DNA from: Halorientalis persicus
GTDB taxonomy: Archaea > Halobacteriota > Halobacteria > Halobacteriales > Haloarculaceae
Assembly (NCBI RefSeq): GCF_900110215.1
Contig: NZ_FOCX01000022.1
Coordinates: 1-64,000, forward strand
Length of the DNA: 64,000 bases
Reading direction: 5' to 3'
Shown: positions 1-6,461 of the stretch, in pieces
How positions within the stretch are numbered: position 1 is the stretch's first letter
Layout: each line of letters begins with the position of its first letter
The notes under the pieces: model-generated
Told to the model about the DNA's origin: nothing
Seen by the model: the letters and a program-made list of their open reading frames with translations, nothing else
Database searches by the model: none
Program-made: the position numbers and the translations under genes

Positions 1-253
1 AGACGTAGATCGTGAAGTACCATTCTTTCAGCGAGAGCTTCGAATGAGCAAATATCGTGCCGGTCTTGTCGTTGAACGTCCGGCCGCAATTCTTACACAG
101 ATACCGCTGATACTCCCGATAGCTGCCGTTTCTGACCGTCAGGTCAGAACGGCAGCGGGGGCACTCAACGCCATCACACCAGCGAACCTGCTGCAACAGG
201 TCCGCTGCAGCCGATTCCGACACGAACCGGCTTATTGGGAACATATCGGGCAC
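1..253 (-). CDS. IS1595-type transposase, N-terminal part (runs off left edge)
   Basis: The minus strand encodes the N-terminus of an insertion-sequence transposase. Visible are a zinc-ribbon pair CPRC then CKNC, followed by a GRTFNDKTGTIFAHSK stretch typical of haloarchaeal IS1595-family enzymes. That family moves DNA with a DDE-type catalytic domain, which would lie beyond the window. The start could be GTG at 253 or ATG at 244, in the same frame. A perfect 9-bp hairpin covers the GTG. The element sits inside the restriction-modification gene to its right. Family assignment rests on recalled motif similarity. Confidence 0.75.
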   Translation of the reverse strand, partial: MPDMFPISRFVSESAAADLLQQVRWCDGVECPRCRSDLTVRNGSYREYQRYLCKNCGRTFNDKTGTIFAHSKLSLKEWYFTIYV

Positions 254-269
254 CGCTGGCGCGGTGCCC
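248..269 (-). promoter_or_regulatory. Perfect hairpin over the transposase start
   Basis: GGGCACCGC and GCGGTGCCC pair perfectly around a 4-nt loop and bury the candidate GTG start at 253. Insertion sequences often use such a hairpin to block translation of read-in transcripts from outside promoters. That role is inferred here. Confidence 0.45.
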
Positions 270-319
270 TTGCCCTCTTCGACATTCAGCCGCAGCTCTC
301 GCTATCAACAATCTCCTTC

Positions 320-2933
320 GCAAGAGCGTCTCGTAGTAATTTCGGTAGTATTCGTCTATATTTTGGATTGAGACGTAGGGCGGATTTCCGATGACTACGT
401 CGAACCCGGGGTTGTCCTTCTCCACGTCGGAGTAATCAATATCGTCGCCATCAGCCACCAGTTCGGGGTCGTAATAGATTTCGGGAAATTCCAACTCCCA
501 GTGGAAGAATGATTCTTCTTCGGCTACATTTTGGGCGCGTTGGAACCAGTCCTTGTCCCGGAACTCCTCCCACTCCTCGTCCCCCTGTGCAGGGTCACCG
601 AGAACATCGGCCATCTCCTCGTATTCCGACGGATCAACCGAAATTTCATCGAGACGATCTGCTGTGAAGACGTTCAGGAGTTCTTGGAAGTGGCGGCGTT
701 GCGGGAGGTTCTGGAAGTCCCGGTACTTCCTTTTGATTTCCTCTGCTGCTTCACGTGTTTCCAGGTCGATGCCGATAAAGTCGGAATACCGTTCAAGCAA
801 CTTCCCGACGATTTCGATCAGCGTCGAATCATAATACGTGAATCGGGTGTTGACGTGGCCATCTTGCTCACTGCTCTGGTCGATGTAGGCATTCTTCACG
901 TCGCCAATCTCAGAACCGATTATCGAGTTCCCGTGCTTGAAGTGGTGGTCAAGGAATGCTAGTGGTTGATCGTTGGCTAGTGTGTGGAGCCAGAGCGACA
1001 TCTTGGCCAACTCGACGGCCATCTCGTTCACGTCTACCCCATAGATACATTCCTGCGTCACCCGCCGTCGTGCATAGTTCAGTCCCAGTGATTCCGGTGG
1101 GTCAATAGGTGGGTCATCTTGTTCTTCCAGTATCCTTCGCTCCTCGTCTGCAACCGTCTCGATCTCGGTTACAAGGTACTCTACAACGTCCCGGAGGAAG
1201 TGACCGCTCCCCATCGCTGGATCGATGATCCGGAGTTCGAGGATGCGGTCCATAAACCGCTCCGTGTACGTTTCATCGTCTGAGTAGTCGAATTCCTCGA
1301 TTAGGCCGAGATCAGATTTGATTTCGTTAATCAGGGGGTCGAGAGAGTTCGAGACGATGTAGTTGACTACCTTTTTTGGGGTGTAATAGGAGCCTGTCGC
1401 ACGCCGCTCGTTATCGTCAGTCCGGAGATAGACTTCTCCTTCCGCTACTTCTGCTTCGAACGGTGGGTCCTCATCGTACTCCTCGAAGTATTCCTCTTCA
1501 GTCGCCCACACCTCAGATCCATCATCATTGACAGTCGTGAGCGGTTCGTTGGCCACCTCTAAGTGGTGTTCGAGCAGTCCTTCGTAGATGGAGCCGATAT
1601 TCCGGATAGAGAGTCGTGAGTAGTCGAAGAACGAGTTCTCCCGGTCAGTGTCTTGCTGGTATGAGACTCGGTAGATCGCTTTGGCTACGTACTCGTTACC
1701 AAGACGGGCGTTGGCTAGGAAGTGGTCGGTTTCGGAGTCTTCCGGGTCTGGGTCAGTGTTGAACAACCCTCCGTCGTAAGCTGGTATGTAGAGCTCATCC
1801 TCGTCGTACCCGAGGTGTTCGCTCCCACGGTCAATCAGTTGAAAGAGGAGTTCGAGCCGGTTCCAAAGGCGCGGATTCTTGTCGTCGTAGTCATGGTTAG
1901 TGTCCTGGATATTGTTCTTAACTTCTTGCTTGAGGTCAACTAACCCATACTCGTTGCGGTATATGGTATTTTCGCGGGGTAAAAGGTGTCTCTCGTCACT
2001 TTCCGCATATAAGACGAATATGAGTCGGTACAGGTAGGTGAGTGAACTCTCGAATACCAATTCCCGTTGTTCGTCGGTGAGATTATCGGTATCGAAGTCG
2101 GTAGCCCCGGGTGTATTGAGGAATCCATCGGCAAGGATTTGGATTGCCTCGTAGATATTGTCTTCTAGATCGTCCCCGAGTTCCCTAGAGATCGCGTTGC
2201 TCCCATCGTAGATTCGGGTTAGGTAGCATCCAGAGACGCCGGTTGACGGGTCGAAAGATTGGCCGCGAAAGAGCATATAGAATTGTTTGAACTCCTTGAC
2301 GCCGAACCTCGTATCTGATAGGATTGTCTGCAGGTTGATTTGATACCAGCGGTCAACTTTCACGCCGTCGCCAGCGTAGTAGAGACGCCATTCGATACCG
2401 TTCGTCAGGACGCCCCATTTTACCTCAGTGTCTCGGAGATATCGGTTGATTTGGGCGCTAGGATTGTCTCGCTCTTTATTGTCTAAATCGGGGTCTGGGT
2501 CAGGCTCACCGTTGTTGCTTGGCCCGTCAAGAGGATGTCCCCAGTCCTTCGCTTCTGCGACAGCGATAGCGGCATCGTAAACATCGGACTCATCCTGCAT
2601 CCGGATTGCTTCCCGCTTCACACTCTCATTTTTGAAGAAGGCGTAATCAGGCTGATCGCCAGAGGTGCCATCTATCGTACCCTCGCGTGCGTACACAACC
2701 CCGAGAGCATCTAATACAGGGTTGATGAACATATCCTGCACTTGGTCTTCGTTCGCGCTTTCCAGTGTGCTGACGTTCTGGTCGTGGAGTTCGTCAACTT
2801 CCTCGTATGCCTCTTCCACGTGATCGTCATCGACCGTCTGCCACGGTTCTGTTTCTTCGAGATGGGTGTTGAGATAGTGTTTGTTGAACAGTCCTTTGTT
2901 TTCGTATGGTGTGAGAGATGCGTTAGTTGCCAT
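320..2933 (-). pseudogene. Single-chain (type IIG-like) restriction-modification enzyme, 3' end lost to IS insertion
   Basis: The protein starts at 2933 and keeps roughly 870 native residues. The N-terminal third has a nuclease-like PD..(E)xK pattern (PDYAFF, then VAEAKDW near residue 130). The middle has the SAM-binding motif DPAMGSGHFL near residue 570, and the preserved end has the amino-methyltransferase motif NPPY near residue 860. Such enzymes both cut and methylate DNA. The reading frame then runs into the insertion sequence and stops at 174 in unrelated residues, so the target-recognition region is missing. Family members are usually some 400 residues longer. It is probably inactive for specific recognition and a leftover of a defence gene on the mobile element. 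Confidence 0.8.
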
Positions 2934-2991
2934 ATTTCGTGATTACGTGGGTATCTTTTATCGCTGATATGTCCATGTGGATATTCACCAA

Positions 2992-3096
2992 TTAGTTGTG
3001 ACTCTGAGGACTCCGTGTATCACCACACACTATCCCGCGGAGGGCGTCGAGAATAGTAGAGGCATCAGCCATATCTTCTCCGATACAGTCAGGCAT
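2992..3096 (-). CDS. Possible 34-aa small protein
   Basis: A short ORF, 39 nt downstream of the 40-aa gene on the same strand. It contains a hydrophilic start and a DASTILDALRGIVCGD core with one Cys. Its position in the cassette behind the SWIM gene is the only support. It is not recognised and could be spurious. Confidence 0.3.
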   Translation of the reverse strand: MPDCIGEDMADASTILDALRGIVCGDTRSPQSHN

Positions 3097-3135
3097 CAAA
3101 AAGGTTGCATCCCTTGGATTGATTGATGGTCGGTT

Positions 3136-3258
3136 CTACTCGTCGGCCTCTATGCGTTTCTCCATCTGGCGTTCGTACACTCGATCTGGTTCCAGCTCGG
3201 ATTCCGGTTCTTCATCGCCTATCTCACCGAGATGCGGCGGGGAGTGTTGAAGCGCCAT
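3136..3258 (-). CDS. 40-aa acidic protein coupled to the SWIM gene
   Basis: Its ATG overlaps the SWIM gene stop codon in a TAATG arrangement, which signals translational coupling. The product is short, charged and rich in Glu (for example GDEEPESELEPDRVYERQ), with no cysteine. No function is recognised. The coupling suggests it acts with the SWIM protein, perhaps as a partner or modulator. Confidence 0.6.
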   Translation of the reverse strand: MALQHSPPHLGEIGDEEPESELEPDRVYERQMEKRIEADE

Positions 3259-3800
3259 TACTCTCCCTCCTCCATGAGTTCGTAGCAGTCAAAGCAAGGG
3301 AGTGAATCCCTGTCCGGCCCGTCGCACCATTCGTTCCCGTTGGCACACGCTTCAGGTTCCTGTGCATCGAGCGGGGGAGAGCTGTTGTCAGTTTGCTTGG
3401 TGGTAGTCCCACCATCTGCACGTAGTCGCTCTTTCATCGTTTGCGTGGTGGTTTCTTCGGTGTCCACCGTGGGGGTTGGACAGTCAACAGCGGCCTGCAG
3501 AACAACCGGGCCACCGACTGTTGCCAGTGCGACCTTGTGCTTGCAATCGTACTCCTCGTTGTACTTGTCCGCCGGGCACTCGCATTCTGCCGGAACCAAG
3601 ACGCCGTCGCGATCCTCGATGCCGACGAGGTAACTGTGGTCTTCTTTCTCGAACCCGTATGAGGCGTTCGTCACACGAACCAGGTGTGGGGCTTCGATGG
3701 CGAACTCCCATGCTTCCCACCCGACACGCTTCGAGGTCTTCGCGCCGAAGTTCAGTTCATTGACGATGCGTTTATCTGCCGCAGTGGTGTTAGCTTCCAT
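3258..3800 (-). CDS. SWIM zinc-finger protein
   Basis: A 180-aa protein with a SWIM zinc-binding motif C73-x-C75-x10-C86-x-H88 (CEC...CKH) after a short beta-rich N-terminal domain. Near the C-terminus is a second four-cysteine cluster (C152, C159, C169, C172). SWIM domains bind DNA or proteins, and small SWIM proteins are common on haloarchaeal plasmids and integrated elements. The start is supported by GGAG about 8 nt upstream. The mRNA should carry a structured leader (3817-3889) and a palindromic operator lies at its promoter. It heads a cassette with the overlapping 40-aa gene. Specific role unknown. Confidence 0.8.
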   Translation of the reverse strand: MEANTTAADKRIVNELNFGAKTSKRVGWEAWEFAIEAPHLVRVTNASYGFEKEDHSYLVGIEDRDGVLVPAECECPADKYNEEYDCKHKVALATVGGPVVLQAAVDCPTPTVDTEETTTQTMKERLRADGGTTTKQTDNSSPPLDAQEPEACANGNEWCDGPDRDSLPCFDCYELMEEGE

Positions 3801-3816
3801 TGGCTTTCTCCTGCTG

Positions 3817-3889
3817 AGAAGGCCACCGTCCGAGTGTTACAGCACTCGGGCTTTCTGCGAACACAAGCCCTGAGGGGCGGCGACCTTCT
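3817..3889 (-). ncRNA. Structured three-way-junction leader RNA of the SWIM gene
   Basis: Read on the minus strand, AGAAGGUCGCCG (3889-3878) pairs over 12 positions with CGGUGGCCUUCU (3828-3817). Two of those pairs are G-U. Inside lie two hairpins: GGGCUU/AAGCCC (3870-3848) and CGAGUG/CACUCG (3848-3831). On the plus strand the two G-U pairs become mismatches, so the fold favours RNA made from the minus strand, the SWIM transcript. The ribosome-binding GGAG follows directly. It may be a cis-regulatory element or a discrete small RNA. Confidence 0.5.
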
Positions 3890-3913
3890 ACCAATAACTA
3901 CGTGGTTATTGGT
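3890..3913. promoter_or_regulatory. Palindromic operator shared by divergent promoters
   Basis: ACCAATAAC and GTTATTGGT form a perfect 9-bp inverted repeat with a 6-nt spacer. The right arm touches a TATA-like TTATAA (about 3912-3918) that could serve both strands. The site lies between the TATA and the predicted start of the SWIM leader on one side, and just upstream of the winged-helix gene on the other. A dimeric regulator, plausibly the 88-aa winged-helix protein, is the likely ligand (inference). Confidence 0.55.
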
Positions 3914-3951
3914 TATAAGTCTTCGCCTTTAACCTCGAAGTCAAAGGGTCT

Positions 3952-4218
3952 ATGAGCATCCCGTGCGTGGTGTACTCTATGGACCGAGAGCGAACTGAGA
4001 GTGGTCAGTATGTTGAGGAGGTAACCCTTGATGCAGTGATCGACGTTTTCGAGGCCGCCGATCTTCCCGTATTAACCGCAAACGAAGTCGCAGAGGCATT
4101 GGACTGTGCCCGACCTACTGCCTACAACAAGCTGGAAGCGTTGGTAGAGCAGAACAAGCTTCGGAAAAAGAAGGTTGGCGCAAGGGCCGTGGTCTACATC
4201 TATCCGGAGAGCATCTGA
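3952..4218 (+). CDS. Small winged-helix DNA-binding regulator
   Basis: An 88-aa protein with an HTH core, LTANEVAEALDCARPTAYNKLEALVEQNKL, followed by a beta wing (KKKVGARAVVYIYPESI). This is the usual compact regulator type on haloarchaeal viruses and plasmids. The start may be ATG 3952, close behind a TATA-like box, or ATG 3979. It is divergent from the SWIM gene with the palindrome 3890-3913 between them, so it probably controls both promoters (inference). Confidence 0.75.
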   Translation: MSIPCVVYSMDRERTESGQYVEEVTLDAVIDVFEAADLPVLTANEVAEALDCARPTAYNKLEALVEQNKLRKKKVGARAVVYIYPESI

Positions 4219-5082
4219 GCTTCTGTCGGCCAATATCGCATAACTACCAGATTAAATTAATAGACAATATTCTTATGTTGGATATACAACTAACCTGCTG
4301 CTCTGTCTTGCCGATAGTATTATTTTCTATTGACAGGTAGTGGTTGTAGCTGTGGTTCTATTATAGTAGTATAGTTGTAGTAGTATAATATAGTAGTAAT
4401 AGTAGTGAGAATATAGAGTATATTAGAGTTCACTAATTAGAGTGGTATACTACACTGCATAATTACCCCGCCTCGATGGGTTACAATTCAGTAGATACAC
4501 TCTGTAGATAGATACTCCCCCAATAGATACTCATACATACCGCCATAACGGCCGACCGGCGAGAGAGGTGTGAGAATGTGGGAGAAGAATGACCATACGA
4601 TTCAAATCTAACGCACCTGATAAGCCGCTGAGTGGTTTTTCCAATACATCGAGTAGGTTGGGACATAATCTGCTGGAAAACCTCACAGGAAAGACGTGAG
4701 CCAATCTATGGATTTGACTGTAGTAAACATAATATATATTATAAAATCAATAAGCTACCAGTTATATTATAATAAATGGGCCAGTTAGAACATTGACTGG
4801 GCCGATCGATGCACGCATAGGTAACGTCCTCTGCGAAATTTTCCCTCTGAGGTCAGGAAATCGGGTAGCCGAAACGCTCGAAAACTGGCCGTAGCGAGAT
4901 CGGTAAAGCCGAGTGTATGGACATAACTATTGGTAATATATTCTCTCTGCCCGGTAGAGGGTTTGTCGATTTAGCAGGACTAATCTGGAGTATCGAGATC
5001 CCCGTTGGCGTCTTCATGTTGCTCCGATTCCCTCTCTAACTCCGCCTCGATGCACCCCAATACGGTAGAGGAGGCTTCCGTT
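4219..5082. other. AT-rich non-coding stretch of the mobile element
   Basis: No convincing gene is seen in this 0.86-kb stretch. It is far more AT-rich than the chromosome around it. It contains a TAGTAGTATA-like repeat block (about 4361-4407), further AT runs (4725-4775), then a more GC-rich island (about 4778-4920) preceded by a TATA-like tract. The island begins with a GGCCAGU/ACUGG-CC hairpin and might be a small RNA. An origin or partition-site role for the AT repeats is also possible. Neither is shown. Confidence 0.4.
4361..4407. repeat. TAGTAG/TATAGT short tandem-like repeat
   Basis: Irregular direct repeats of TAGTAGTATA and TAGTAGTAAT type form an AT-rich block with no coding potential. 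It may be an easily melted or protein-binding segment. It is not a CRISPR array, as there are no spacers. Confidence 0.4.
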
Positions 5083-6096
5083 TTACTCTATGTCAAAGAG
5101 ATCCCGACGGAGATTCCGCTTCTCTGATTCCGTTCGTGCGTCGTAGTGTTCATCGAGGGTGTCGATTCCGACGTTCATTCGTTCGCTGATGAGTTCCTTC
5201 CGGTGTCCTTCATTCAGCCAGTGAGTGATAGCCCCACGTCGGATGGGATGAGGGCTGACTGAGCCGGGACATTGAGCCGCTTTGGTGTACTCTTGGGCCG
5301 CTTCACATTCCTCGATCTCCCGACCGTGGGGACATTCTCCAGTGTAGTGACACGGGCGCGTGAGTCGCCGTATGTGCATCCGAAGGTTCGACCGAACCAT
5401 CCGGCCTTGTTTAGACGAAAACAGCGGTGTGCGTCCGTAGTCGTCTTCTACGTCCGTGTGATTCATCAGCAGGTAGTCGTCGATGATCTCGCACGCCCAC
5501 GTATGCAGATTGACTTCCCGTTCGGCTGGTTCCTTGTTTTTCAGCGAGGTGTCTTCTTCCGGGCGATGCCGGACCTCGATGTATTTCTCATCGGGATAGT
5601 AGTCGTCCACGTCGATAGCTCGGGCAGTACCGAGTCGGATTCCGGTGTCCCATAGGAGAGCGAAGAGCGCGTGGCGTAGTGTCCCATGCTCGTATTTCTT
5701 CAGGTAGTTGCGGATCATCTCGGCTTCCTCGGGGTCGATCTTATCGGAACGCACCTTCTCGTCGGGATCGTTGAGAACCATATCTTCCACGACCCACGAT
5801 TCGACTAACCCCATCGAGCTACACCACTTGAGGAAACTCCGGACTGAGCAGAGGTCATTATAGAGGGTCATTTCGTTGATCCCATCGACCTCGCGACGGA
5901 TTTTCTTGAAGTCTGAGATATGGAAACCGTCTATTTCGCAGATGTTATCGAGATTGCCATCCTGACAGAAGTCTAAGAATCGGTTAAGTGCGGAACTGTT
6001 GTTGTAGTAGGTTGAATCTGCCCACTCCGCCTTCTTGTCAGAGAGGTATCGGTTCACGGCGCGTTCCGGCTTCATCTGAGTTCGCTTTTCGGACAT
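5083..6096 (-). CDS. Tyrosine recombinase / integrase of the mobile element
   Basis: A 337-aa site-specific recombinase. Residues 1-110 form a SAM-like core-binding domain and the catalytic domain follows. Catalytic residues are visible: R154 in TGIRLGT, K186, H283-x-x-R286 in SPHPIRR, and nucleophile Y318 in DEHYDA. Asn308 stands where many relatives have His or Trp. A Cys/His-rich insert (CHYTGECPHGREIEEC) typical of haloarchaeal integrases lies near 249-264. ATG 6096 is chosen because further upstream the frame reads through the tRNA-derived att site. It lies 104 bp from that site, the normal arrangement for an integrase that inserts its element into a tRNA 3' end. Confidence 0.9.
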   Translation of the reverse strand: MSEKRTQMKPERAVNRYLSDKKAEWADSTYYNNSSALNRFLDFCQDGNLDNICEIDGFHISDFKKIRREVDGINEMTLYNDLCSVRSFLKWCSSMGLVESWVVEDMVLNDPDEKVRSDKIDPEEAEMIRNYLKKYEHGTLRHALFALLWDTGIRLGTARAIDVDDYYPDEKYIEVRHRPEEDTSLKNKEPAEREVNLHTWACEIIDDYLLMNHTDVEDDYGRTPLFSSKQGRMVRSNLRMHIRRLTRPCHYTGECPHGREIEECEAAQEYTKAAQCPGSVSPHPIRRGAITHWLNEGHRKELISERMNVGIDTLDEHYDARTESEKRNLRRDLFDIE

Positions 6097-6158
6097 GGTG
6101 ATTCCGAACCGATTCACAAATCCGGGTTCACAGACCTCCATTGGCAAATCCCGCGAAC

Positions 6159-6181
6159 GGCCATATTCCGGCAGTATGGCC
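6159..6181. repeat. Inverted repeat between integrase and att site
   Basis: GGCCATA and TATGGCC flank a 9-nt centre. It is a candidate recombinase arm site or integrase operator. It superficially resembles an anticodon arm but lacks U33 at the proper place. Confidence 0.35.
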
Positions 6182-6199
6182 CGTGAGCGGGCGAAAGCC

Positions 6200-6224
6200 G
6201 GCGGTTCAAATCCGCCCCAACCCA
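6200..6224 (+). other. attR: 3' end of a tRNA gene (probably tRNA-Val)
   Basis: A T-arm (GGCGG, TTCAAAT, CCGCC) is followed by CCAACCC and discriminator A. No pairing GGGTTGG acceptor strand is found at tRNA distance upstream, so this is only the 3' fragment. Haloarchaeal tRNA-Val genes end this way as recalled. The fragment beside the integrase marks the right junction of the element. The complete tRNA should lie at the other junction, left of the window. Confidence 0.6.
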
Positions 6225-6461
6225 TGTTCCCTGACGCTACACCGCGAGCGGAGAGCCGCGGCGTCACGAAGAGACGTGAATCGAACGGACGCGACGGCGC
6301 AGGCCTGGATCACTTCTCGGGTTCCCATGCCGTGAGAATACTCTGGCACCACTTAATCCTCGCTCCCCTGGGTCCGATTGTGGACGTGACTGCTGTGGTT
6401 TTCCCGAGTATGCGGGCGGGAAAGCCGAGACTATAGTTACACGACGAGATCTACAGGGCAT

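Larger units (their letters stand above)
1..320 (-). mobile_element. IS1595-type insertion sequence, one end only
   Basis: This is the part of the insertion sequence inside the window: the transposase N-terminus plus about 60 bp of upstream end. The right boundary is approximate, about 300-330, where the neighbouring methyltransferase frame stops making family sense after its NPPY motif. The terminal inverted repeat and target duplication cannot be defined because the other end is outside the window. Confidence 0.55.

Noticed and set aside
4361-4407. CRISPR array
   Set aside because: Repeat units are short, irregular and have no spacers; no cas genes in the window.
6124-6224. A complete tRNA gene beside the integrase
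   Set aside because: The 3' acceptor CCAACCC has no GGGTTGG partner at the right distance, there is no D-arm, and the anticodon-arm-like inverted repeat lacks U33. Only a 3' fragment is supported.
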